Part shown: piece by piece, positions 17,080 to 25,736 of the stretch
How the letters are laid out: each line of letters starts with the position of its first letter
Position numbering within the stretch: the first letter of the stretch is position 1
Assembly (NCBI GenBank): GCA_019455285.1
Contig: JACFMS010000003.1
Location: forward strand, 133,435-197,434
Origin: Sphingomonadales bacterium
GTDB lineage: Bacteria > Pseudomonadota > Alphaproteobacteria > Sphingomonadales > Govanellaceae
Direction: 5' to 3'
DNA length: 64,000 nucleotides
The notes under the pieces: model-generated
What the model was told of the DNA's origin: nothing
What the model saw: the letters and a program-made list of their open reading frames with translations, nothing else
The model's database searches: none
Program-made: the position numbers and the translations under genes

Positions 17080-17856
17080 TCAGCCGAAATAATCGTCCGG
17101 CAGATCGAGAAGGGATTGCGCCGAGGCGTGAACGTGGGCCCGCATCTCCCGCTCGGCACGGGCCGGATCGTTGGCGATAATGGCGTCGATGATGCGCTCG
17201 TGATCCGCCAGCGAGCGGGCGCGCGCCTGCTCCGCCAGGAGCCGGGCGTAGATGATGCGATAGAGCGGCATCTGCAACTGCCCGACCATCCGTTCCAGCT
17301 GCGGGCTGGCCGCGGCCTCGACCAGCAACTGGTGAAACTTGGCGTTGGACAAGGTATAGGCATCGCCGGCGTCTGCGGATTTGATGGTCTTGCGCATGAC
17401 GTCGCGGCACTCAAGGAGCGCCTTTTTCATCTTGGCATTACGGTTGATCGCCGGCGTCGCCAGCCGCGCCACCAGGCCTTCCAGCAGTTCGCGAATCATA
17501 AAGGACTCTTGCACGTCCTCCTTTTTCAGGCGGCGGACCGAGGCCCCTTTATAGAGCGCCAGCTCCAAAAGCCCCTCCGCGGCCAGACGGCGAAAGGCTT
17601 CGCGCAGCGCGGTGCGGCTGACATTGATCTGTTCCGCCAGATCGGGCTCGATCAAGCGCTGGCCGGGGGCATAATGGCCGCGCATGATCTTCTGGCGGAT
17701 ACGGTCGACGGCCATGTCCACCACGCTGACGGCGCCGGGCTCGCCCGTCTCCGGGACTTTTTGGGCTTTGGTTTTGCGCGCAGCCGGGCGCGGCCGATCA
17801 ACCGGCGCCTTGTTTTTTCGCGCCGCCGTTCCGCCGGCTTTTTTTCCTCTGCCCAT
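17080..17856 (-). CDS. GntR-family regulator, FCD (FadR-type) subfamily
   Basis: The product is about 258 residues. After a basic, Lys/Arg-rich 35-residue tail comes a winged helix (VDMAVDRIRQKIMRGHYAPG, then LIEPDLAEQINVSRTALREAFRRLA), followed by the all-helical FCD ligand domain with IRELLEGLVARLA, FHQLLVEAA and a final DHERIIDAIIANDPARAEREM. FCD regulators are usually repressors released by a carboxylic-acid ligand. It is divergent from the first TonB receptor gene, whose promoter region carries an ATCGTATGA half-site also seen as a palindrome before the bicupin, a plausible operator. ATG at 17856 is preferred over an upstream TTG at 17868. Confidence 0.9.
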   Translation of the reverse strand: MGRGKKAGGTAARKNKAPVDRPRPAARKTKAQKVPETGEPGAVSVVDMAVDRIRQKIMRGHYAPGQRLIEPDLAEQINVSRTALREAFRRLAAEGLLELALYKGASVRRLKKEDVQESFMIRELLEGLVARLATPAINRNAKMKKALLECRDVMRKTIKSADAGDAYTLSNAKFHQLLVEAAASPQLERMVGQLQMPLYRIIYARLLAEQARARSLADHERIIDAIIANDPARAEREMRAHVHASAQSLLDLPDDYFG

Positions 17857-18011
17857 GGTGCGCTTCAAAGCTCCCGCCGCCGTTCATTCCGCCTCTTTTA
17901 CGGCAAAAAGCCCCGCCCCGCTAGTGGCGGCCAGCACTCCAGCCGAGGCCCGCGCCTCTACGCCAAGTCATGACCGTTCGGTCGCATTGACAAGGATGCA
18001 CGCATGACGTT

Positions 18012-18020
18012 ATCGTATGA
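18012..18020. promoter_or_regulatory. Possible operator half-site upstream of TonB receptor
   Basis: ATCGTATGA followed by TGAT lies about 95 bases before the receptor start and 155 bases before the divergent GntR gene. The same nonamer, as its complement, forms one arm of the palindrome at 22889-22909. Confidence 0.4.
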
Positions 18021-18114
18021 TGATCCTTTATGATGAAAATCCCATAATTCTCGCAATTTGTCGAGAGATTGTCCTTAAAGAAGACCATCATTAAGCGCAC
18101 AGGGAGGAATATCC

Positions 18115-20517
18115 ATGCATGACAGCCTAACGCCATCCACCCGCCTGTTTTCCGTCAAGCGCGCCGCCGTCCTTGCAAGCGGCTATGTGGCGACCAGCGC
18201 CGCCGCCTTGCTGACCGCCTTGCCCCCGGCGGCGGCTGAACCCGCCGCCAAAACCGACTACGCCATCGTCGAGGAAATCGAGGTGACGGCGCGGCGGCGC
18301 GCGGAAAGCATACAGACGGTGCCGGTGGCGGTCGCCGCTTTCAGCACCGAGAATCTGGAGATGCGGTCGGTGGCCAACATTGCCGATCTGGCCAGCATCG
18401 CGCCCAATCTTTATGTCTCATCCGGTCCGTCCGGCGGCTCGGCCACCGCCAGCTTTTTCATTCGCGGCATCGGCCAGACCGACTTTATCCCCAACACCGA
18501 CCCCGGCGTCGGCGTCTATCTGGACGGCGCCTATATCGCCCGCCAGACCGGTAACGTGCTGGGCATCTTAGAGCCGGAGCGGGTGGAGGTGCTGCGCGGG
18601 CCGCAAGGCACGCTGTTTGGCCGCAACACCATCGGCGGCGCCATCAGCATCACCAGCAAACGCCCCACCGGCGACTTTACCGGCAAGGTGGAGATGACGG
18701 CCGGTAATTATGATCACTATGCCGGCAAGGCGTACGTCGAATTCCCGCTGGCGGAGGATCGGCTGGCCGGCTCCGTCTCGGTATTGCGGGAAATCCAGGA
18801 TGGTTACGGCAAGCGCGTGGTGACCGGTGAGGACATGGGCGACAAGGACGTGTGGTCCGGCCGCGCCGTGCTGAACTGGAAGGCGGGCGAGGACGTGACC
18901 GTATTTTTCACGGTGGACGGCACCTCGCGCGATGACCATGCCTTCCCGCACCATCCCATCGGCATTTCGGAGTCTGATCCCAATATCGCCGGCCTCCTGG
19001 CCTACGACGCCTTTGTCGCCGCGCCACCGCCGCCCTTCGGCTTCGGCCTGCCGTATCTGATCACCAGCCCCACCTGCCCCGGATTTCCCGGCCCGGTCAC
19101 CGACTGCACCTCGCCCTATGTCACCGCCGGCGGTTATGACAATCAGGGCGTCGGCCCCAATGTTGGCACGCTCGATGTATGGGGCGTGTCGGCGACAGTG
19201 GATTGGCAGATCGGCGAGGTGTCGCTGCGCTCCATCACCGCTTATCGCGATCAGCATGATGTGTCCGGCGTCGATTACGATGGCGGGCCGTTGCCGATTT
19301 CCGAACAGCAAACTGATTTCAAGTCCGATCAGTTCTCGCAGGAACTGCAACTCTTCGGCAAGCTTGGCGAGCGCATCGATTGGCTGGTCGGCGCCTATTA
19401 TTCCCGGGAAACCAGCGACATCATCTTCGACGCCAATTTCCTGCAGCCCTTTGTCGGTCCGTCCATTCAATTGGCCAGCCATTTGAAGACCAACAGCTAT
19501 GCGCTGTTCTCCAGCGTTACGGTGGGGCTGACCGACGAGTTCAGCGTCACCGGCGGCATCCGCTATTCCAAGGACAAGAAAACGTTTACCGACCGCCCCG
19601 ACTTCCTTGCCAATCCGCTGCTCGGCGGCGCGCCATCATCCATGTACGCCACGCCCGGCGGCGTTCCCATTCCCTTGTTCTTGCCGGCGGGAACGGTCAT
19701 TTCCGCCAGCGATAGCTGGGATAACGTATCGCCCAAGATCAGCGCGGAATATCAGGCGACCGATAATACCTTTTTCTATGGCGCGGTATCGTGGGGCTAC
19801 AAGAGCGGCAGCTACAACGGCCGCGCCCTGGTGGGATCGGCCGGGCCCACGCCTTATGAGCCGGAAAAAGTCATCTCCTATGAACTGGGCGCCAAGCTCG
19901 ATCTGGCCAACAAGCGCGTCCGGCTCAACATGGCGGCGTTTCAGACCGATTACGACAACATTCAAACCATCGTGCTGATCACCGATGGTCCGGTGGTCAA
20001 CACGCCGACGGTGAACGCCGGCGAGGCCCGCATCCGCGGCTTCGAGGCGGAATTGACGGCGGTGCCCGTAGAAGGCCTCCGCATCGACGGTAGCCTGGGC
20101 TACGTTGACGCGGAATATCAGGAGCTTAATCCTTCCGATACCTTCCCCAACGCGCAAATTCCCTTCACTACCGATGAAAAATTCGCGCAAACGCCGGAAT
20201 GGACCGCCGCTCTTGGCATCCAATATGAATTCAGTCTGGGCGATGTCGGCTCGCTCACGTTGCGCGGCGATGTCAATCACCGCAGCAAGATTCATCCCAA
20301 CGTCCCCAATGTGGAGGAAGTGGCGGACGACGCCTTGACGCTGTTTAACGCCCGCGTGACCTATACCTCAGCCAACGAATTGTGGCAGGTGGCGGTGTTT
20401 GGCACCAACCTGACGGATGAACATTACAAGACTTTTGGCTTCGTCGGCTTCGGCATCGCCAGCGGCTACTTCGGCCCGCCGCGCATGTACGGCGCGACCC
20501 TGACCCGGCGGTTCTGA
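18115..20517 (+). CDS. TonB-dependent outer-membrane receptor
   Basis: This 800-residue receptor has a signal sequence ending near AAAEPAA, a TonB box VEEIEVTARRR at about 53-62, a plug with FIRGIGQTDFIPNTDPGVGVYLDG and ERVEVLRGPQGTLFGRNTIGGAI, and a beta-barrel ending LTRRF. It belongs to the receptor group common in sphingomonad-like catabolic clusters, distinct from standard siderophore receptors; the group is judged by eye. A GGGAGG site precedes the ATG. It faces the GntR gene across about 260 bases and ends in a terminator. Probable role: energised uptake of the island's organic substrate. Confidence 0.92.
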   Translation: MHDSLTPSTRLFSVKRAAVLASGYVATSAAALLTALPPAAAEPAAKTDYAIVEEIEVTARRRAESIQTVPVAVAAFSTENLEMRSVANIADLASIAPNLYVSSGPSGGSATASFFIRGIGQTDFIPNTDPGVGVYLDGAYIARQTGNVLGILEPERVEVLRGPQGTLFGRNTIGGAISITSKRPTGDFTGKVEMTAGNYDHYAGKAYVEFPLAEDRLAGSVSVLREIQDGYGKRVVTGEDMGDKDVWSGRAVLNWKAGEDVTVFFTVDGTSRDDHAFPHHPIGISESDPNIAGLLAYDAFVAAPPPPFGFGLPYLITSPTCPGFPGPVTDCTSPYVTAGGYDNQGVGPNVGTLDVWGVSATVDWQIGEVSLRSITAYRDQHDVSGVDYDGGPLPISEQQTDFKSDQFSQELQLFGKLGERIDWLVGAYYSRETSDIIFDANFLQPFVGPSIQLASHLKTNSYALFSSVTVGLTDEFSVTGGIRYSKDKKTFTDRPDFLANPLLGGAPSSMYATPGGVPIPLFLPAGTVISASDSWDNVSPKISAEYQATDNTFFYGAVSWGYKSGSYNGRALVGSAGPTPYEPEKVISYELGAKLDLANKRVRLNMAAFQTDYDNIQTIVLITDGPVVNTPTVNAGEARIRGFEAELTAVPVEGLRIDGSLGYVDAEYQELNPSDTFPNAQIPFTTDEKFAQTPEWTAALGIQYEFSLGDVGSLTLRGDVNHRSKIHPNVPNVEEVADDALTLFNARVTYTSANELWQVAVFGTNLTDEHYKTFGFVGFGIASGYFGPPRMYGATLTRRF

Positions 20518-20537
20518 GGACAACGACAATAATGATA

Positions 20538-20569
20538 TGGCCGCGATAGCAATATCGCGGTCATTTTTT
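20538..20569 (+). terminator. Rho-independent terminator of the first TonB receptor
   Basis: TGGCCGCGATA, loop GCAA, TATCGCGGTCA and then TTTTTTC. It abuts the stop of the convergent hydrolase gene and may serve both directions. Confidence 0.85.
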
Positions 20570-21520
20570 CTACGGGTGCAGGGCCTTGCGCAAGTGCGCC
20601 GCTGCGTTGCGCATGGCGGCGCGGGCGATCTCCAACTGATCGCACATGGAAAAGAAATTGTGCACCGCGCCCGGCCACACTTGATAGGCCACCGCTACCC
20701 CCGAGGCGCGCAGCCGCGCCACGTAGGCGTCCACTTCGGGACGCAGGAAATCATATTGCGCGCTTAAAATGAACGCCGGCGGCAGACGGGAAAGATCTTT
20801 GGCCAGCAGCGGCGAACAACGCCAGTCGCGCTGCGCCCGGTCATCGGGCAAATAGGCCTGCTCCAACTTCTGTAAAGCGATGGCGGGAATGGGCCCTGCT
20901 TGCAGATATTCATCCTTCTCGGGGTAGTGGCCGGCAAAATCCGCCGATGGTCCCAATAATATTTGACAGATGAATTTTGGCCCGCCCCGATCCCGGGCGC
21001 GAATGGTGTTGACGGTGGCAAAGCTTGCGCCCGGGGCATCGCCGCCAATGGCAAAGCGCGCCGGATCGCCGCCAAATTCGGCGAGGTGCGCCGCCGCCCA
21101 ATCAGCAATGGCGAAGGTATCCTCAACGCCTGTCGGAAAGGGGTGCTCCGGCGCCAAGCGATAATCGGCATTGATGACGATGCAATCCGCCTCGCGGCAG
21201 AAAAAACGGCAATGGGCGTCCGCCGTGTTGATGCTGCCGCTGGTATAGCCGCCGCCATGAAAGAACAGCAATACCGGGAGCGGCCGGTCGCTGGCGCGCG
21301 GCCAGTAAATGCGGGCCGTCAGTTGCGCTCCGTTGGCGGGAATGGCGATATCCTTGAGCTGATGAACCGGCATCGCCTCCCGGTTCCACAAGAGAGGGGA
21401 GAACTGCTCGAACACGGGGCGAAAAGCCACCGGATCAAAGTCGCCGCCGAAGGTGCCCGCTTGCGCCATCTGCGCGACAGCGATCTCCATTTCGCTGTCA
21501 AGATATATCGGCGTTCCCAT
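20570..21520 (-). CDS. HSL-family alpha/beta-hydrolase lacking the nucleophilic serine
   Basis: This 316-residue protein has the hormone-sensitive-lipase fold: FFHGGGYTSGS oxyanion-hole motif, YRLAPEHPFP, acid residue region AQYDFLRPEVD and the His in GAVHNFF. The nucleophile elbow, normally GDSAGG, reads GGDAPGAS: serine has become alanine (codon GCC). The enzyme therefore should not be a normal esterase. It could be a pseudoenzyme, a binding protein or a hydratase-like variant. AAGGAAA precedes the start. It is third in a minus-strand operon after the bicupin and the SnoaL-like gene, four bases from the latter. An intact homologue lies at 30741-31733. Confidence 0.85.
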   Translation of the reverse strand: MGTPIYLDSEMEIAVAQMAQAGTFGGDFDPVAFRPVFEQFSPLLWNREAMPVHQLKDIAIPANGAQLTARIYWPRASDRPLPVLLFFHGGGYTSGSINTADAHCRFFCREADCIVINADYRLAPEHPFPTGVEDTFAIADWAAAHLAEFGGDPARFAIGGDAPGASFATVNTIRARDRGGPKFICQILLGPSADFAGHYPEKDEYLQAGPIPAIALQKLEQAYLPDDRAQRDWRCSPLLAKDLSRLPPAFILSAQYDFLRPEVDAYVARLRASGVAVAYQVWPGAVHNFFSMCDQLEIARAAMRNAAAHLRKALHP

Positions 21521-21524
21521 TTTG

Positions 21525-21962
21525 TTATTTCCTTGGCGCGAAAATGACCTGCAATCTCGGATCGCCCCAAGTCACGTCGTTGCGCAAGCGGACAATGATC
21601 CAACGATCACCTACATGCCGGCAGTCAAAGGTGTATCGGCCGCCGCCCGGCATCAACATCTCCTCGCCTTGCCAGCGCACCAGGTGCTGGGCGATGAGGC
21701 TGGCGCGCACCATTGCCTCCTCGCCCCTCACCTCCACTTCATGGTTGGAGAGGTAGTGTTGCAACGTCACGATCTGGGGCGGCAAGCGGCGCACCACATC
21801 GAGAAACCCCTCGATGCCCACCATATGGCCGACGATGGTGTGATCGGCAACGATCTGCGGCGACAGGCATTGCCGCAGCAGCGCCTCATCCCTGGTGTCG
21901 ACACCGCGAAAATAACGGTGCGTCAATTCGATGAGCGGCCAGACCTCCACGCTTGCCAACAA
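21525..21962 (-). CDS. SnoaL-like (NTF2-fold) protein
   Basis: This 145-residue protein has an NTF2-like pattern: an N-terminal helix pair with LIELTHRYFRGVDTRDEALLRQCLSP, a middle ADHTIVGHMVGIEGFLDVVRR and C-terminal strands YTFDCRHVGDRWIIVRLRNDVTW. SnoaL-like members act as isomerases, cyclases, dehydratases or as small subunits of ring-hydroxylating enzymes. Conserved Asp/His residues in the middle could be catalytic. It lies between the bicupin (10-base gap) and the serine-less hydrolase (4-base gap), so all three are probably cotranscribed. The function in the pathway is unknown. Confidence 0.75.
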   Translation of the reverse strand: MLASVEVWPLIELTHRYFRGVDTRDEALLRQCLSPQIVADHTIVGHMVGIEGFLDVVRRLPPQIVTLQHYLSNHEVEVRGEEAMVRASLIAQHLVRWQGEEMLMPGGGRYTFDCRHVGDRWIIVRLRNDVTWGDPRLQVIFAPRK

Positions 21963-21972
21963 TGACGCCGCC

Positions 21973-22869
21973 TTATGCCGCCGCGGTGCAGGCCGTGGGC
22001 CGCTCCGTGACCAACTCTTCGGCGCTGAAGTAGGGCAGCGTGATGGTATAAACCTTCATCTCGGTAAGCGCCGTGGCGCGTACTTCCTCTCCGGTCTGCA
22101 ACTCGATGGCGGTGCCTTTCAACAGCGTTTCCTTGCCCATGGCGGCTTCACCGTCCAGCACATAGAGGAGCTTCGGCGCCCGCTCGGCTTTTTCGATCCA
22201 TTCCGCGCCCTTGTCCACCTTGACCTCGGCGATGGTGATGGCGCGCTCGGTAAAGTTGCCTAGCGTGCAGCGGGACACCCCCGGCTGCGCCGCATCGGGC
22301 AGCCATTTGGCGGCTTCCGGGTCCATTACCACCGGCGCGCGGTAGCGCGGCTTGGGGTAGGTGACGGGCTTGCCGTGGATGTGCTGCCACAGCGCCTCGT
22401 AGCCGTCCTGGTTGGCCTTCACCCCGGGCGGCAGATTGCTGCGGTCATGACGGAAAAAGACGCCGTCGCGGAACTCGCCCAGCTTGGCCATTTCCGGATA
22501 AGCCTTGTGGAGCTCTTCGTAGTGGGTGAAGCCATCGCCGTTGGCGCCGCCGAATTGCAGCAGCAGCACCACCGAATCGGTGGAATCGATGGAGTAATAG
22601 GTGCCCTCCCCGTAATAGCCCACTTGACCGGGATGCAAGGTGTCATCCTTGCCGCCGCCGAAGGTACCTTCCAAACAGAGGCGAATCTGGTCAAAATTAT
22701 GCCGGTGTCGGGGGCTGCGGAAGCGCCCGGCGGATTTGGCCAGAGTAAACTCGAAATTATGGGGTGTTCCGGGGGCGCCGTGGATCAGGTATTTGAATTC
22801 CAACGTCGGATCGCGATGCCGGGATCTGGTTTTTTCAAACGGGACGTCCTTGTCGTGTACGATGCGCAT
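21973..22869 (-). CDS. Bicupin protein of catabolic operon
   Basis: The product is 298 residues. I start at ATG 22869 (MRIVHDKDVPFEK) with GGAG upstream, because the longer frame runs through a palindromic operator. The first cupin has the metal-site-like HRHNFDQIRLCLEGTF; a second beta-barrel half contains YVLDGEAAMGKETLLKGTAIEL. It could be a metal-dependent dioxygenase or isomerase, or a non-catalytic sensor; only the first half has the cupin His motif. It heads the operon bicupin, SnoaL-like, hydrolase and is divergent from the flavoprotein oxidase gene. I do not recognise a named family. Confidence 0.72.
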   Translation of the reverse strand: MRIVHDKDVPFEKTRSRHRDPTLEFKYLIHGAPGTPHNFEFTLAKSAGRFRSPRHRHNFDQIRLCLEGTFGGGKDDTLHPGQVGYYGEGTYYSIDSTDSVVLLLQFGGANGDGFTHYEELHKAYPEMAKLGEFRDGVFFRHDRSNLPPGVKANQDGYEALWQHIHGKPVTYPKPRYRAPVVMDPEAAKWLPDAAQPGVSRCTLGNFTERAITIAEVKVDKGAEWIEKAERAPKLLYVLDGEAAMGKETLLKGTAIELQTGEEVRATALTEMKVYTITLPYFSAEELVTERPTACTAAA

Positions 22870-22888
22870 TGCTAAAGCTCCAAAATCG

Positions 22889-22909
22889 TCATACGATCTC
22901 ATCGTATCA
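22889..22909. promoter_or_regulatory. Palindromic operator between bicupin and oxidase genes
   Basis: Arms TCATACGAT (22889-22897) and ATCGTATCA (22901-22909) are inverted repeats with one mismatch and a 3-base spacer, CTC. The site lies 20-40 bases before the bicupin start and 80-100 before the oxidase start, fitting repression of both. The GntR regulator is the best candidate ligand-responsive binder, by inference. Confidence 0.6.
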
Positions 22910-22989
22910 AATCACGGGGCGGAAGCAAGGCCGATTTTTGAAAACAGCCAAGGCCCTGAAAGCACAGAAAGTTAAGGGAACGGATCATC

Positions 22990-24594
22990 ATGAAAACCAG
23001 CGCCGTTGAGATCGCGGGCAGTCAGCTTGCCGCTTTTTTGGAGGAGGCCCGCCGCATCGTCGGCCCCGAACGCGTCGCCACCGATGAGGCCACCTGCCGC
23101 CTGATGTCGGTCGATTTCAGCGAAATTGCGCTGGAGCGCGCGGCGGCGGTGGTGCGCCCCGTCGCCACCGCCGAGGTCAGCGCGCTCGCCCAGGCGGCAA
23201 GCCGCCATCAGGTTCCCTTGATTCCCCGCGGCGGCGGCATGTCCTACACCCTGGGCTATGCCCCGGCGCGACCGGGCTCGGTGATGCTGGACATGCGGGG
23301 GATGAACAAAATCCTCTCCATCGACCTCGATAACCTGACCTTGACGGTGGAGCCCGGCGTCACCTGGGCGGAAATTCACGCCGCGCTTCTACCCACCGGC
23401 TACCGGGTGGGATTCATGGGCACCATGTCGGGCATCCAGGCCACGGTGGGGGGCGGGCTTGGCAACAACGCCACCGGCCACGGCCGCGGCGATATCGGCG
23501 ATGATCTTTTAGGGCTAGAGGTGGTGCTGCCCGACGGCCGCATCCTCCAGACCGGCGGCCGGGCCACCAGCCCGGCGCTGCCCGTCAATCGCGGCTATGG
23601 CCCCGATTTCACCGGCGTCTTTATCCACGACGCCGGCGCCTTCGGCATCAAGACCAAAGCCACCTTCCGATTGCAGCGGCGGCCGCAAGGCACCGCCTTC
23701 GTGTGTTTCGGCTTTCGCGACCTGACGGCAATGGTGGATGCCCTGTGCGCCGCCGAACGGCTGGGCGTTGCCGCCACCAACATGGCTTTTTCCGACTATC
23801 ATCACCGGGTGTTTTCGGAGCAGAAGCCGACGGCGGCGGAAAAGCAGGCCATGTTGCGCGCCATCGTCGCCAGCGCCCCCAACAAGCTGGCAGTGGTCCG
23901 GCAATTGGCGACCTTGGCGCTATCCCGCAACATGTCGTTTCTGAAAAAATGGCCCTATTCCACCTTCAGCATGGTGGATGCCTTCGATCAGGCGTCAGCC
24001 AACCGCGGGGCGCGGGCGCTGGCCGCAGAAATGCGCCGCTTCGGCGGCACGCCGCTCAATCGGTCGCTGGGCATCGTCATGCGGGCCGAGCCCTTTATGC
24101 CCATCGACAAACTGATTGTCGGGCGCGAGGGCGAATGCTCTTTCCCATCGAATTTCGTTGTGCCCCTGACCAAGGGGCAGGAACTGGTTGCGGCCTGCGA
24201 TGATTTCTTCGCCCGCAATCAAAGCGCCATGGCCGCGCACGGCGTCACCTGGACCAAGATATTCCTGGTGGCCAAGGGCCAGTTCGGCCTGGAGCCCATC
24301 ATCTATTGGCAGGATCGCATGAATCCGCTGCGCTATTCCGTGCTCTCAGACGGCAACCGGGACAAGTGGGGCAAACGACCCGACCGCGCCGAGGCGCGCG
24401 CCTTCGCCGTCGATCTGCGCCGCCGCTTGGCGGAAGCGTTGGAGCCCTTCCATCCCTTCCACTTCCAGACCGGCAAATATTACAGCTACCGCGACGCGCT
24501 GGCGTCCGCGGCGGAATGGGAACTAGTGGAAGGTTTTAAATCCCTGATCGACCCGCCGCGGCTCATCAACCCCGGCGCCTTGGGCCTGACGTGA
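22990..24594 (+). CDS. FAD-binding oxidoreductase (PCMH/VAO type)
   Basis: This 534-residue flavoprotein has an N-terminal PCMH FAD domain: VVRPVATAEVSALAQAAS, VPLIPRGGGMSYTLGY, MLDMRGMNKI, EPGVTWAEIHAAL and MGTMSGIQATVGGGLGNNATGHGRGDIGDDLLGLEVVLPDGR. A long C-terminal substrate domain follows. Family members oxidise hydroxy acids, alcohols or phenols with FAD as cofactor, in the vanillyl-alcohol oxidase or glycolate oxidase manner. There is no signal peptide. It is divergent from the bicupin operon across a shared palindrome. Its 3' end overlaps the convergent AraC gene by 29 bases. Substrate unknown. Confidence 0.88.
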   Translation: MKTSAVEIAGSQLAAFLEEARRIVGPERVATDEATCRLMSVDFSEIALERAAAVVRPVATAEVSALAQAASRHQVPLIPRGGGMSYTLGYAPARPGSVMLDMRGMNKILSIDLDNLTLTVEPGVTWAEIHAALLPTGYRVGFMGTMSGIQATVGGGLGNNATGHGRGDIGDDLLGLEVVLPDGRILQTGGRATSPALPVNRGYGPDFTGVFIHDAGAFGIKTKATFRLQRRPQGTAFVCFGFRDLTAMVDALCAAERLGVAATNMAFSDYHHRVFSEQKPTAAEKQAMLRAIVASAPNKLAVVRQLATLALSRNMSFLKKWPYSTFSMVDAFDQASANRGARALAAEMRRFGGTPLNRSLGIVMRAEPFMPIDKLIVGREGECSFPSNFVVPLTKGQELVAACDDFFARNQSAMAAHGVTWTKIFLVAKGQFGLEPIIYWQDRMNPLRYSVLSDGNRDKWGKRPDRAEARAFAVDLRRRLAEALEPFHPFHFQTGKYYSYRDALASAAEWELVEGFKSLIDPPRLINPGALGLT

Positions 24595-25507
24595 GCGCGC
24601 TTTCCCGCTCGCGGAAGCGGCCGGGCGACGCGCCATAGCGCCGCTTGAAGGCCTTGATGAAGCTGGGCACCGAATCATAGCCGGTAAGATCGGCCACCGT
24701 CGCCAGATCATGCGGCGTCGCCTTGAGCAGCGCGGCGGCGCGGCACAGCTTCTGCTCGATCAAATAATGGCCGGGCGATATCCCCATCACCGCGGCGAAT
24801 TCCAGGCTGAACGCCGAGCGGGACATGCCCAGCCGTTTCGCCAGCTCGGTCACCGTCCAATCGGTCGCCAGGGAGGAGTGAATCAGCATCAAGGCGCGGG
24901 CGATGGGCGGACGGGCGAAGCTTTTCACCAAATCCCGCCGCACGCCGGCATCGCCAAATTTGGCGAACAGGATTTCCGTCAGCAGCGCATTGAGCAAGTG
25001 ATTGGCGACAAGGGGTGAGATTTCCCGCGCCTGGCGCGCTTCGCGCTCCAAAAGATCGACGATGGCTTCGGTTTGCGAGCGCGCGCCGAACTCCGCCCGG
25101 CGCACGACGATTAATTCCGGCAGAACGCGGGCCACCGTGGCCTGCCCGACATCATCCCAGCTCGATAGCGCGGCGCAGAAAACTGTCTGCGCCCCCTTGC
25201 CGCCATGACGCAGGATATAAGTCTGCACCGGCCGATGGCGCATGATCTCCATCACCGATTGCCCTTTGACGGTCGGCGACGAGCACAGCCGATGCGCCGC
25301 GCCGCGGGGAATGAGCGCCACATCGCCGGCGTCGAGCCACACCGGCACGTGGCCCTCTACCTCCAGGCACCCCCTGCCCTCCCGGATGGCGAACAGGACC
25401 GCCTGGTCCATGACGGGAATGACGCCGCTCCATGGCTCGCCGCAAATGACGACTCCGAAATTGGAGGTGCGCAAGCGCGCATGGGCGAGAAATTGCGTGA
25501 TGTGCAT
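24566..25507 (-). CDS. AraC-family regulator with N-terminal cupin
   Basis: The product is 313 residues. The N-terminal ligand-binding cupin spans about 1-190 (LEVEGHVPVWLDAGDVALIPRGAAHRL). The C-terminal AraC DNA-binding domain has two helix-turn-helix units: WTVTELAKRLGMSRSAFSLEFAAVMGISPGHYL and DLATVADLTGYDSVPSFIKAFKRRYGASPGRFR. AraC proteins of this layout usually activate neighbouring catabolic genes. The divergent Rieske oxygenase gene at 25737 is the obvious target, with 229 bases of shared upstream DNA. The stop lies inside the end of the oxidase gene. Confidence 0.92.
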   Translation of the reverse strand: MHITQFLAHARLRTSNFGVVICGEPWSGVIPVMDQAVLFAIREGRGCLEVEGHVPVWLDAGDVALIPRGAAHRLCSSPTVKGQSVMEIMRHRPVQTYILRHGGKGAQTVFCAALSSWDDVGQATVARVLPELIVVRRAEFGARSQTEAIVDLLEREARQAREISPLVANHLLNALLTEILFAKFGDAGVRRDLVKSFARPPIARALMLIHSSLATDWTVTELAKRLGMSRSAFSLEFAAVMGISPGHYLIEQKLCRAAALLKATPHDLATVADLTGYDSVPSFIKAFKRRYGASPGRFRERESALTSGPRRRG

Positions 25508-25736
25508 GGGATTCCCTTCCGTTCGGGCAGATATATCAATGTCTTACCGCGAAAAAGAACACATGATTTCGTCGGATGATAAAGGGAAAAAATATTCCCC
25601 ATGCCGCGATTTTATTGTATTTTCCACCTGTTGCAAGACAATTGGATAATTAGTATCACCACCAGGACATCACCAAGCCAGCGGTATTTTATAAAATGGT
25701 CCGGCACACGAGAAATTTAGAGAGGGAGCCTAATTC

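Noticed and set aside
18568..19482. Minus-strand 304-codon frame inside the first TonB receptor
   Set aside because: The receptor plug and barrel motifs occupy the plus strand; the shadow has low-complexity Gly/Ala/Asp composition.
21973..22902. Upstream Met (22902) as start of the bicupin
   Set aside because: It would place the palindromic operator inside the coding region; ATG 22869 has a better ribosome-binding site.
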